From Saccharothrix sp. HUAS TT1 (GTDB lineage Bacteria > Actinomycetota > Actinomycetes > Mycobacteriales > Pseudonocardiaceae), in the NCBI RefSeq assembly GCF_040744945.1, contig NZ_CP160453.1:7006001-7070000 (forward strand): 64,000 bases of DNA. The letters run 5' to 3'. The notes under the pieces are model-generated. The model ran no database searches. It saw only the letters and a list, made by a program, of their open reading frames with translations, and was not told the origin of the DNA. The number at the start of each line of letters is the position of its first letter. Within the stretch, counting starts at the first letter, position 1. Positions 35,600 through 47,900 of this stretch are shown piece after piece. A program made the translations under genes and the position numbers.

Positions 35600-35614
35600 C
35601 GCGAGGAATCCCGT
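34768..35614 (-). repeat. 847-bp near-identical direct repeat, copy 1 (partner 61173-62019)
   Basis: The two copies align without gaps at an offset of 26,405 bp. By eye there are three differences, near 34876, 35180 and 35590: two silent and one Asn/Asp change. Identity covers most of the head and the last 15-17 bp before the start codon, then stops sharply on the upstream side. Confidence 0.95.
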
Positions 35615-35777
35615 CACGCCGGCGGACCGCACGATCCCGTGCCGCAGAAGGACGTTGGACCACCCCGGCCCAGCGCTCGAACGCGCTCACCACCGCACAC
35701 CCACCGGCGCGGCGGTCCCGGCGCCGCGACAGCGCACCCGACCACCGGGTGTACGGAGTGGACACGGTGCGCCTTCC

Positions 35778-35796
35778 TGTCGACGAGGGGTCGACA
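35778..35796. promoter_or_regulatory. Inverted repeat TGTCGAC-N5-GTCGACA
   Basis: This is a perfect 7-bp dyad with a 5-bp centre, 179 bp upstream of the larger giant gene. The geometry suits a dimeric repressor site as well as an RNA hairpin; nothing identifies a binding protein. A separate 6-bp dyad, GTGCCT/AGGCAC, is at 35866-35881. Confidence 0.3.
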
Positions 35797-35810
35797 ACAG
35801 TGCAGCGGGC

Positions 35811-35839
35811 GGGCCGGAGCGCGAACAACGCTCCGGCCC
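35811..35839 (-). terminator. Strong 11-bp stem hairpin between the giant genes
   Basis: GGGCCGGAGCG (35811-35821) pairs perfectly with CGCTCCGGCCC (35829-35839) around a 7-nt loop. It lies 108 bp after the upstream stop and 212 bp before the next start. It is the strongest hairpin seen in this gap, with no U-tract. It could be a terminator, an attenuator or an mRNA-stability element. Confidence 0.5.
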
Positions 35840-35922
35840 AGCGGCTGCCCCAGTGTCGAAGGGCAGTGCCTCATCAGGCACCCCCGCGTCCGGTCCCGGG
35901 GCGAGCCGCGGGCCCCGCCCCG

Positions 35923-35940
35923 CGTCGCCGGTCGGCGACG
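35923..35940 (-). terminator. Hairpin six bases after the stop of the 8,685-residue gene
   Basis: CGTCGCCG and CGGCGACG form an 8-bp inverted repeat with a 2-bp centre, directly after the TGA at 35947-35949. There is no T-tract on the coding strand, so a terminator role is tentative, though U-less hairpins are common in actinomycetes. Confidence 0.4.
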
Positions 35941-35946
35941 GGGGCA

Positions 35947-38900
35947 TCAGGACCGCTCCGAGTCACCCAGCACGATGGAGTCCGCCGTCCGCTCCGGCGC
36001 CTCGCCCTCGCGCAGCACCCGGAACCGGCCCGACCGGGACAACTGGGTCTTCGCCAGGTACACCTCCACCGAGCCGGTGCGCCCCAACTCCTCGTTGACC
36101 CTCCGCATCTCGTCCGCCTGGCGCGCGTCGCAGCTCAACACCGTCAGCGTCCAGGAGGGATCGGTCATCGCCGCCAGCAGTCGCATGAACACGCGTTCGC
36201 CCACCACCGGTTCCGCGCCGGACTTCAGCGGCACGGGGAAGCCGCGGCTGTCGCTGCCCGGCACCACGAAGAACCGCCGCGACCCGGCCACCGGGCGCGG
36301 GAAGTCCCACGCCGCGCCGTTGGCGAACGCCTGGACCGCGATCTCGGCCGCGTCGCGCGGCAGGAACGCCGCGCCGATCGGCCCGCTGCTGTCGAGCAGC
36401 ACCGAGAACCGCACGTCCTCCGGCGTGAGCACGGCGGGCCACGCGTCGGGCGATTCCGGGGATTCGACGGGCGCGGGCGCCTCGCGGTAGCGACCGCCGT
36501 CCCGGATGGACCGCACCCCGGTCCCCATGTCCTGCGTCACTTCCCGGTCGGTGACCCACAACGTCACCCGGCTCCGGTCGGATCGCTCGAACGCCCGGCG
36601 GAGGTAACGGGCCGCCTCCCTCCCGCCCGTGCCATCGAGGACGGCCATCAGCGACACCTTGTGCTCACCCGGCGGGTGGGGCACGGAGGTGTAGATCCGG
36701 TTGCCGGTCAGGACCCGGCCCGCGCTCGGGGGCAGCAGCGGCACCACGTCGCCCTCGTAGGAGGAGTCGCGGTCGACGCGCGTGCGCACCAGCATCCGGT
36801 CGCCGCGGTGGAGCGCGGTGAGGAACCACGGCGGCACGGTCCCGGCGAGCCAGCCGTAGGTCTCCTCGACGACCTCGACGACCTCCGTGCCCCCGGCGTG
36901 CCCCGCCTCGTCGGCGAGCGGTTCCTCGCCGACGTAGCCGGTCACCCCGGACTCCGCCTCGCTGCGCCGGGCGGCGGGCATGCCGACGGCGTGGGCCCGC
37001 TCAAGGGGGAAGAACTGGCCCTCGACGCGGCCGGTCACCGGGTGCACCAGCGGGAAGCTCATCACGTCGTCGGGCTCGGGCGCCAGGCGCCGGAACACCC
37101 GGACGGGGCCACCGCCCACGGTCCCGGAGCCGGGCGCACCGAACTCCACCGGGCCGTCGAACCACAGCACGTCGCGGAAGTAGCCGCCCCGCGCCATCCC
37201 CTCGGCGAACTCGTCCACCTCGACCGGCGCGTGGCCGAAAGCGGCGAACAGCAGCGGCAGGTCGGGGTCGGTGCCGGCCATCCGGCGGACGTCGCGCTCC
37301 CCGGCGAGGACGCCCGCGAGGCCGGATGCCGTCACGGGCACCGCCACGCCGTCCGAGCGGGAGGCGAGGTAGCCCTGCGCCGAGCGGGAGGCGAGCAGCA
37401 GCGGTGGCTGCCACCCCGGTGGCCACGCCCGCTGTTCCCGGGGGACGCCGGCGGCCTCCAGCAGCCGAGCCACTTCCCCGGGGGTGGAGTGCCACGCCCA
37501 CGCCCGGGCGCGCTCGACGTCGTCCTCATCACCCGGCGCGCGTGCCACCACGGCTGCCGGCCGGCCGTCCGCCCTGGTCAGCCGGGTCAGCTCCAGGTCG
37601 CCGGCACGCAGTTGCGACACCTTCCGGAAGGAGTGCCGCCCATTCTCACCGACCAGCGCGTAGACCTCGTGGAAGTGGTTCTCCTCGCGCAGCGCCGAGG
37701 CGAAGTCGAACCCGACGCCACCGGCCCGGGCCCGCTTGCCCGCGTCCTCGCCGATCAGCACCACGGGGCGGTCCACGCCCTCTTTCAGCTCGGCGACGAA
37801 ATCGTCGTCCTCCAGGTGCATCGCGCCGACCACCCGACCGCTGAGGTGCACGACGCCGCCGTCGACCAGGGCCGCGTCGACGCGCTGCTCGGTGGAGTCC
37901 AGGAGCACCAGGACGGGTGTTCCGGCGCCCCAGCGGGGGTCTCGCCACCGACCCTCCCGGATCTCGGTGGCGACGCGTTCCAACGCCCTGCCGAGGGGAC
38001 GCGAGCCGCGCAGGCGGAACCCGCCACCGCGCTCGTGGAGCACGTCGTCGAGCGACGCGGCGGGACCCAGCAGGAAGCGGCCGGTCGGGGGCAGCACGAC
38101 CGGGAGGAAGGGGTCGTCGACCAGTGGTCCGGCGTACTGCGCGGTGGGCCGGAAACCCTCGGACTCGTACAGCAGCCGCAGCAGTTCCCGGTTCAGGTCG
38201 CCGCCCGTCTCGTCCCCGGTGGTGACCAGCACCAGCGGCCTGCGCACCGGGCCGGCCAGCAGCGACTCGAAGGGCCTGAGCTCCCTCAGCAGCCGCAGCG
38301 CCTCGTCCGCCGTCAACCGGAGGACCCGGTCGTCGGAGAGGCGGACGACGTACCGCCCGCGCGCGCTCTCCAGGTACAGCGTGAACGGCCGGGCGCGATC
38401 GCCGGACGTGCTCGTCGCCCAGAGCACCTCGACGATCTTGACGGTCCGGTCCGCGCGGGCGACGCCCATCAGGTGCTCGGACCCCGGACCGACCTGCCGC
38501 ACGGTCTCGCGCAGCGACGGGTACCGGCTGTCGTCGCCGAGGAGGGCCATCCCCCAGTTCCGGGTCGCGCCGCTGTCCAGGGTCTGCCACCGCACGTCCG
38601 AGGGCCGCAGCGCCGACACCTTGGCGAACCGGGCCGCGCCGAGGTCGACCACCTCGGGGTCCGACTTGACCAGCAGCGGTCCGGTGTTGATCTCGACCCG
38701 GCGGTAGGGGCCGTCACCGCGCAACGCCTCGGCGAACTGCTCGGCCGCCTTGACGTGCAGGCCGTGCGGGTCGAGCTGCTCGACCATCAGCACCACGGGG
38801 GTGCTCGGGTCGAGGTCGCGAGCCGCGGTGCCCCTGGTCCTCAGGTGGGTGACCAGCTCAACGGCCAGGGCGGCCGGGGGGACCCACCTGTCGCGGACGA

Positions 38901-41900
38901 AGAACCAGCCGTTGGTGAGGTGCGCGTACAGGTGCAGCGCGGACTCACCGGGCATCGCCCGGTCCACCCGGGTCCACCGCGCCGCGTCGGCCATGGCCCA
39001 GGCCGGCGCGGGGAACATCACGGGGGCGGGCCTGCCCAGCACCACCGCGTCCGCGGTCGGCACGGCGGGCTCGCCCGCGGCCAACTGCCGGAACCCGCCT
39101 GCGCCGGTCAGCTCGACCCGGTCCGGGAAGACCTCGACGCCGCCCCGGTGGCCGTACCCCCTCGCCCAGCGCCGCAGCGGCTTCGCGTCGGCCACCTCGC
39201 AGCTCAGCAGCGTCAGCGTCGACTCGGGGGGCGCCAGGCGGGTGGTGGCCAGCAGCAGCATGAAGGCGCGGTCGTCCAGCACGACCTCCCCGCCGGCCCG
39301 CAGGGGCACGTGGTACCCGGCGTCGTCGTGGTGCACGGCGACGTGGAACCGGCGGGAGCCGTCCTCCGGTGCGGCGAACCGCTTCCCCGCGCCGTTCGTG
39401 AACGCCCTCCGCGCGACGTCCGCCTCCTGCCCCGAGAGGAACCCGACGCCGACGCGTTCGCCATTGGCGTCCACCAGGTCGACGAACTCGACGTCCCGCG
39501 AGGTCAGCGCGGGCCGCTCGTTGTACGCGGCGATCTCGCGGTCCACCGCCCCCTTCGCTGCCCACCACGCCTGCTTCCCGGCGTCGGCGTCGGCCCGGGC
39601 CTTCCACACCGCGTTCGTTCCGGTGGCGATCCGCTCCCGCAGTCCGCGGACGCGCGCCTCGGCGGCCGCGCGTGCCTCGGCGCGCTTCTCCTCGTCCTCC
39701 GCGGCGCGGGCGCGGGCGGCGACCGCCACCGCCTCGGCGGCCTCCACCGCCGCCCCGGTCTCGCGCACGGCCCGCTCCGCGTCGGCGATGCCGCGCCGCG
39801 CGAAGGCCGCGGCACGACGCGCGAGCCCGAGCCCTCGGTCCGCGAAGGCGTGCGCGGCCTCGGCCTCGCGTCGCCGGGCGTCCGCGGCCGCGGCCAACGA
39901 CCGGACCTCGACCCGCCGGCGAACCGCCGTCTCCCGGTGCAGCCCCAACTCCTCCAGCAGCACCTGCCGGATCAGCTCCGAGTCCGCGACGACCAGCGCG
40001 TGCTCGGTCTCCGCCACCTTGTGATCGGCATGGGCGGAGCGCCTGCGCGCGTCGGCGAGCCGCGGTGCCAGGTCGGAGATCTCGTCGTCGGCCGCCTCCA
40101 GCCCTCGGCGGGCGGCCAGCTCCGCCTCCGAGGCGTGCCGCTCGGTCTCCTCGTGGGACCGCGCGAACACCCGTTCCTCGGCCAGCCTGGAGGTGGCCAG
40201 GTCGTGGCGACGCACCGCCTCGGCCAGCGCGGCGGCCGCGGCGGCCTCCGCCGCGGCGAGGGTCGCCGAGTCCTCCGGCGGCGCCTCGTGCCGGGACACC
40301 TCCCGGATGGCCCGCTCCAGCTCCAGGTGCAGGTCCTGGACCTCGTGCCGGGCCTTGTCCACGGCGATCTCGGCCTTGCGCCAGTCCTGCCCCGCGGCGT
40401 GGACGGCGTCCTGCGCCGCGGCCAGCCCACCGTCGATCCGCTTGCCCAGCAACACCTCGACGCCCGCCTGGGGCACGCTCAGGTCCACGCCCCCGGGAAC
40501 GGTGACGTCGCGGACCGCGACCCGGCCGCCGCCCAGGTCCACCACGACCCGGTACTCCACGTCGAACTCGACCACTCCCATGCGGCCGAACACGAACAGG
40601 TCCGGCTGCTTGGAAGCGCTCGAACCACCCGACGAGGCGCGGACGTCCTCGGCGACCTGGCGCAGGTCCAGGCCGTTGGTGATGAAGTTGACCGACTCCA
40701 CCGGGTTCAGGGTGCCGTCGGGGTTCTCCTCGACGTGGTTGTGGCTGCCGAAGCCGAGGCCGACCGACGCCTCGCCCGCGTTCGCGCGCGTCACCGTGCC
40801 GGACGCCTCGACCGCCGCGTTGCCCATGTCGATGTCGAACCGGCTGTCGGTCAGGCTGCCGAGCCTGGGGGCGAGCAGCTTGGCGTGGACCTCCAGGCGC
40901 GCGTCGGCGGAGATCCCCGCGACCGACTCGTGCAGGCCCGGCACCTCCAGCGCCCGGCCGCCGACCACGGACGGCAGGACGGCTTCCAGCAGCGGGACGC
41001 TCAGCGTGGACAGGAGCGCGTTGAGCGGTCCGGTGCCCTTGCCCGTCATGTCGGGCAGGTCCGGTGACGACCACGGCAGCGCCCTGGCGGGCGCGCCCGC
41101 CGCGCGCAGCGCGTCGATCGCGGCCCGCCGGAGGTCCACCACGCCGCGCACCCCTTCGACCGACGACCGGGCGGGCAGGCCCGGCACACCGGAGGACCGC
41201 CACCGCAGGATGGCGTCGGGCTCGGCCTCGGCGGCCGGCCGGACGTCGATCCCGGAGTGGAACGGCGCCCGGTCGTCGGCGGTGCTCGTCACGGCGTCGG
41301 CCTGGGTGCGCAGCACGAGGTCGCGCGGCGGACCGCTGACCCGGCTGACGACGTCGTCGCCCTTCTCCACCACCAGCTCGAACCGCACGGGCAGCTCGTA
41401 GAGGGCCATCACGCCGCCCACCCCGCGCAGGCGGATGACCTCGTCGGACGTGGTGTCCGCGGTCACGTTCCGGGTGGCGCCGCCGATCCCCGCGGTGGGC
41501 ATCACACCCACCAGGTCGGCCGGGCGGCCCTCCTCGGTGTCGAAGGCGTGGGCGACGGGCGCGCGCAGCAGCGCGTTCCAACTGCTGCCCCGGCCCTCGG
41601 CCTTGACGCGCCTGCGGATGTCGACGAGCGCGTGCTCGATGCTGACCCCGTCGTTGACCACGTCGACGAACCGCGGCTCTTCGTCGAGGTGGGCGTGCAG
41701 CGTCACCTGGTAGGTCTTCTTGCCCACGGCGCGCCCCGGCTGGTGCAGGAGCAGCGGCACACCGCCGTCCAGCGCGGTGTCGAGCAGGGCGAGCACGCTG
41801 TTCGGGGAGGAGAACTGCGTCAGGCGCTGGAGGTTGTTCATCAGGTCGTCCAGCACCGACTCGGGCAGCAGGCGGTGGCCCATGACCGTCCTCGTGCGCC

Positions 41901-44900
41901 GGTCGACCTCCTCGACCAGGTCCCACACCGCGCCGGACAGCTCCGGTTGCACACCGGGCTCGACCAGTCCCAGCGCCGGTGTGCCCGGGCTGCCCGGGTG
42001 CAGCATCCGGGGCGGTCGGAGGGCGTGGGCGCCGCTCGGCGCGGCCGGTCCGCCCTCCACGGCCTCCAGCAGGCCGAGCTGCACCGCCACCCGCTCCTCG
42101 ACCCGGAGGAACACGCCGTCGGGCAGCTCGACGACCGCGCCCGCCCGGCCCAGCGCGCCGTCGTGCAGGGTGTTGCTGTTGCGGCTCTCCGCGACGAGGC
42201 GGTAGCGGGCCTCGAACGCCACCAGCGCGGAGCGCTTGTCGGGCGGCGTGATGCGGTTGCGGTCCACCAGGCCGACGACCAGGTTGGCGTCGATCCACAT
42301 CCGCTGCCACGGCGCCCACTGGACGAGCGCGTTCGCGCCGCCGAGACCCCGCGGTTCGGTGCCGCTGGGTCGCGCGTTGGCGCCGGTGTTGACGATGAGG
42401 TCCACCGCGTGGCTCGTCGCGTCGAGGCCCACGCTGTAGGAGCCGCCGGTCAGCGAGTTCTCCGCCTCGGAGTCGTCGGACAGCGTCACCAGGCGGGGCG
42501 CCACCAGCTCGACGGAGACGCCCAGCGCGCCGACCCGGTCGGTGATCCGGCGGTCGTACCGCAGGCCGTTGTCCACCAGCGCCCTGGAGGTCAACCGGTC
42601 CAGGTTGGCCGCGATGTTCGTCGGGCTGAGCAGTCGGCGGACCTGGTGGTGGGACTCGGTGCCGCGCGCCGTCAGCGACGTGTCGCTGTCCGCCGCGTCG
42701 TCGATCAGCCGCAGCGCCTCGGCCAGCACCACCTCCGTGCGCGGCGTCGCCTCCACGTGCAGCCAGTGGGGCGCGGGCGGGCGCTCGGCCGCGCCCGTGA
42801 GCATCGAGGCGATCGTCGTGGACGGCAGCTCGGCGACCCGGTGCTCGGGCGGCGCGGCGGCCGGCTCGGTCGTCGTGGACCCGTGGCCCAGCCACACGTC
42901 GACCGGACCGCGGATCAGCTCCAGGACGAGCGGGGTTCCGGGGCTCGTCGGGTCCATCCGCTGATTCGGTTCGACCGTCCGGGCCAGGACCCTGGGCTCG
43001 GGGACCTGGAGGCGGTAGGAGCCGAGCGTCCAGCCGCGGAGCCAGCGGGCCGGGCGGCTGAACGTCGTGATCTCGACGTGGAACTCCACGTCGTGCCGGA
43101 ACTTCTGCGCGGTGGGGCTGCCGATGTCCAGCGAACTGGTCTCCACCACCGGGCCGGCGCCGGTCCGCTTCGTCTTCGCCCGGTGGAACCTGATCGCGGC
43201 CTGGAGCACCGTGGTGACGCTGGCGAGGGACCGCCGGACCACGCCCACGCGCCCCTCGACCCCACCGGTCCACGTCTTCGTGGTGGTGGTCGCGCTGCCC
43301 AGCTTGGGACCGCCGGCGGCGTAGTGGCGCACGCGCCGCCCGCCCAGCCCGCCCTGGTGGTCACCGGGACCGAGCTTCGCCTTCACCACTATGTCGACGT
43401 AGTGGGTGCGGAACCGGTCGTGGCGGTGGAGCTGGACCGCCACACCCGGTCCCAGCAGCTCCGCCAGGTTCGTGCGCAGCGCGGACGCGGACAGCTTCGC
43501 GGTCAACGCGCGCACCCTGTTGAGCTGCTCGGCCGCCTTGGCGGGCGACAGTCCGCTCTTGTAGGGGTGCACACCCCGCTGGTTCCAGGCGGGGAGGAAG
43601 TCCTCGAACCCGGGCAGCGCGTTCAGCGCCGCCTCGACCTGCGGCTGCACCTCCGCGGCGACGGCGAACCCGCTGATCCTGGCGTTGCCGGGGGCCAGGC
43701 CGGCGGCGAGGTACGGCGGTTCGAAGCGGGTGCCCGCGTCGACGGGTTCCACGAGCGCCGCGTCGGTGTCGAGCGGCAGCGGCAGCCCCTGCGCGGCAGC
43801 CTCCGCGACGCCCGTCCGCAGGTACGCCGTGGCGGGCAGGACGATGTCCTCGCCGGTGGGGGTGCGCACCTCGACGCTCATGCCGACCCGGTGGAGGGCG
43901 ACGCCGTCCTTGATCTCGACGCCCAGCCGGGTGGTGCTCGTGGTGCCCGCGTAGGACTCGTCCACCAAGCGCGCGGAGTACCCGCCGGTGAGGCCGGTGC
44001 CGCCGAACACCAGCAGGGGCAGGCCGAGGCCGCCGCCGGCGGACCCGCGCAGCGTGAACCCGGTGGTGATGGAGGCGTTCGCGACGTTGGCGTCGGCGTG
44101 CTGCTCGCGGTCGCGCAGCCGGTCCTTCTTCCGGTTCACCCCCACCAGCACGGCGTCGTGCAGCACCACCCGCGCGCGCACCGCGGCGGCGCGCGCGCCG
44201 TCCGATCCGGTCAGGTCGGGCGAGGTGACCCAACCGCTGATCATCGGCACCAGGTTGTTCGTGATGGTCGTGTGGCGCAGGAAGTCGCGCAGCTTGGTGC
44301 GCCCGTCGGCGCCCGACCTGGTGATCGACGGGTGCATCCTGCCCGCGACCAGCTCGAACGCCTTGTCCTCGTCGAAGCCGACCACGGCTTCCGCGAACGG
44401 GTGGTCCAACCTCCTGCCCCAGCCCCGGTCGAGGGGGCTCGCCGGGGCGGGGACCCCGCCCGGGGCGAAGTAGTCGTGCAGGTCGTCCGGCACCTGGAAG
44501 GTGACGTCCACGGCGCCGGTCGGACCGCTGCGCACCTCCTCGGTGCGGACGGCCCGGCCGTCGACGTCCAGCAGGGAGACGGTGTAGCGCACCGGCAGGA
44601 CCAGGTGGGTCGAGTCCCCGGAGCGCAGGATGCCCTGGTGCGTGAGGCTCGTCGTGACGGTGGAGTAGGTGTGCGGGTGGGAGCGCGGCACGCGGGCGAT
44701 CGCCATGCCGTAGGGACCGGTCCCCATGGTGACCAACGCGGCCGCCGTCAGGTCGTTCGCCCCGGTGCCGTCGACCACCGCCGTCGAGGTGACGGTGGCG
44801 CCGGTGCGCACATCGGTGACCGCCCGGTCGGCGGGCTCGACGAGGGCGGCCTCGTCGTCGACCCGCAGCGGGGTCGCCGTGACCCGCACCTCGAACCAGG

Positions 44901-47900
44901 AGCCGCCGACGGGCACCTGGAACGTGCGCCCGCCACCCATGAGGGACTCGAACTCGGTGCGCACAGCGCGCTCCAGGCGATCGAGGTGCTGCGGGTCGGG
45001 CTCCCCGGTGGCGGGCAGCAGCGCCCTGACCGCGGGCAGGACCAGTTCGCGGCCGCGGGCGTCGATCGGCCTGATCGTGCCGAGCGCGCGGCCCTCCCGG
45101 AAGTAGTCGGGCAGCGTCCGCCAGAACCGGGCCACCGACGTGGTGGGGCCCTCCGGCGCGGCGCCGTCGACCGGGACCGGCGGTTCGGCCGTCCCGGTGT
45201 CGGGTTCGCCGTCCCGGGCCGGCTGATCGGTCCCGCCGTCGCCGTCGTCCGGGTCCGCCGCGTCGAACAGCGCCAGCCAGGATCGCCCGGGCTCGTCGTG
45301 GTCGGTCGACGCCGCAGGACCCGCCTGGCTGGCGGGCGCCAGCCAGGACACGTCGGGGTCCTCCTCGACCACGGGGTCGAGCGCGACGGACACCGGGAAG
45401 CGCGGGGCGTGCGGGCTGGCGAAGCGCTCCTCGCGCTCCATCGGCCCGGTCTCGGCGGGCTGGTGGCCGCGCCGCAGCATGGCCTGCATGCGCTCGTGGA
45501 TCCGGGTCAGGTGGTGGGGCTGGAGGTGCTGCGAGCCGCCGTCCATGAGACCGGCCACGGGAGCCCGGTGGCGGGGGAAGGCACGCGGGTCCTCGTCGGG
45601 GCCGGTCTGGTCGGGACGGGTCTCGTCGTCGAGCCCGAGCAGGTGCCCGGTCTCGTGGGCCGTGACGACCGGGGAGCTGTCGGCCCGCCACCTCAACTGG
45701 TCGGTGCGGGCGTGCGTGGGTGACACGCGGACGTGCGCGTCCCGCTCGTCGGTGAACTCGACGGTGACGTGGAACTGCCTGCCGTCCGGCAGGCCGTAGC
45801 CCTGGTTGAAGACCTCGTCGGCGCCCCGCGCGGCGCTGTCGGCGATGCGGGCGCGTTCCTCGGGCGTGAACTCCTCCGTCAGGAAGACCTTGACGGTGAA
45901 GTCGCGCACCTCGACGCCGTCGACCTCGAACTCCCGCACGTCGTAGGCGATCAGGGTCCGCACTCCCGAGAGCCGGGTCCCCTCGTACGCGACCGTGCTG
46001 GTGTCGAGCACGTGGAAGTGCTCCCCGCGCACCGTGCCGACCACCGGCGCGGACTCGCGGGCCTCGCGGACGCGCGCCGGGTCGACCGGGCTCGGCGGTG
46101 CGAACCAGGCGTCGCCCGGATCGGCCGGGCGGGCGGGCGCGACCGCGGGGACCTCCGTCAACTCCATCGCCCGCAGGCGCTCCGCCCGCGCGGGTGGCAC
46201 CGCCCGTCGGAGGGTCCAGTCCACCAGCACGTCCACCCGGTCGGGCGCGCCCAAGTCGTCCCTCGACCGGACGTCGACGCCGAACTCCGCGAAGATTTCG
46301 GCTACCTGGTCCGCGGCCTCCCCGACCACCCGGACCGGCGCCCGCAGGTACCCCGACGCCTGGCGGGCGGCCTGCTGCCGCTCCAGCTCCGCCACGAACG
46401 CCCGGATCTCCGCCTGCCGCTCCTCCGGCAACGAACCCCGGGGGTTGAGGTCGTGGTACGCCCTCTCCAGCGTGAAGTCCGACGCCGCCCGGCGGTGGGC
46501 GCCGTTGTGGCGGTGCACCTCGGCGAGGAGGCCGAGGTCGAGCGCGATCCGACGCGCCAGGGACTCCGGCCCGCCGCCGCCCCCGCCGGTGGCGGCGTCG
46601 ACCAGCAACCCGGTCAGGACCACCTGGCGGAAGTCGTGCAGCACGTCGTCGGCCGCGTAGGTCGGCACGACCGGTGAGGTCCGGGCCCCACCCGTGAGCG
46701 CCCTCACCATGCTGTCCGCCCGGGCCGCGGCGGAGGCGAGGGTCGGGCCCCGGCCACCCAGGGCGGCCCACATGTCCGGGAACCGCTCGGCCGCGTCGCG
46801 CAACGACCTCGACGACCACGGCCTCTGCCCCACCCTGACACCGTGCAGGAGCAGGTCCGAGAACGTTTCTCCGGCCGGCAGACCGCTCACCCGCCGGGCC
46901 GCCAGGATCGTGGCGGCGTTCCAGCGACTCGGCCACGACGCCTCGGCGTTCCCCATCCGGAACTCGAGGATCGCGTTGGCCCTGCTCAGCTCCCGCCACC
47001 TGGCCGGCACGCCGCGCAAGAGGTCCACGGCCCGATCGACCTCGTCAGGTGGGAAGCTCGGCAGCGCGAACACCGACAAGCCCTCGTGGAGCACCACCCT
47101 GTGCGCCATCATCTCGATGGGCAGGTACGTGTCGTTCGTGAAGTCCTCGGTGGCCAACCCGGCCGCCAGTCCGGTCCGGACGTCGTTGACCAGGTCCCAG
47201 AACTCCTCGTCGTCCACCGGCGGTCGGGCCAGGGGGTCGTCCTGGAACTGGTCGGGCGTGCCGGTGTCCACGATGTCCCGGGCCTGCTCGATCGCGGACC
47301 CCGCCACGCTCGCGGCGAGCACCGCGGCCGCGCCCTCCGGCGTCGCGCCCACCACCTCCAGCGACTCCGCGACCCGCTTCCGCGCGGCCTCCTGGAGGTG
47401 CACGGACATGTTCTTCAGTAACGCGACGGCGTTGTCGGTCAGGGCCTTCATCTCGGCGGGGTCGTCGGGGAAGGGTGGCAGCCATTCCGCCAGAACCCGT
47501 GGCACGTCGCCGTTGCCGTCACCGTCGCCGTCGTCGCCGTAGTCGTCGCGGTCCAGGACCATGCGGTCGACCACGCCCGCGGCGACGGCCTCGACGAGGC
47601 GTTCCCGCTTCCGCGGTGGGAACGTGCTGTCGATGCCGGACGAGACGATCGCGACCGCCTGCTCGTCGAGGGCGTCCCAGATCATCGTTCCGATCATCAC
47701 AGCCAGGTCGTCGGCCACCTCCGGGAGGAGGGGGCTGTAGGAAGTCCGGAACGCCACGATGGCCCGTGCCCGCCGGTGCGCCGCCTCCCACTGGGGGTAC
47801 GTCCGGTAGCGGCCTTCCTGATCGCGGCGGAAGTTCCTCAGCACCCCCGCGTTCGGGGGCCGCTCCCTGCCGGCGCGCAACGTCTGGCGGTCGGGGTACA

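Larger units (their letters stand above)
35600..35946. other. 347-bp gap between the two giant genes, with four inverted repeats
   Basis: No gene can be supported here. The gap holds inverted repeats at 35778-35796, 35811-35839, 35866-35881 and 35923-35940. It is the only long non-coding stretch in the window and probably carries the end of one transcript and/or control of the next giant gene. No sigma-factor promoter could be recognised with confidence. Confidence 0.7.

Noticed and set aside
1..35599. Possibility that the giant modular genes are polyketide or non-ribosomal peptide synthases, prompted by TTACSIN resembling a ketosynthase active site
   Set aside because: There is no DTACSSS context, no acyltransferase GHSxG, no carrier-protein Ser motif, and no adenylation core motifs. 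The ACSIN Cys is instead paired with HG at fixed spacing.
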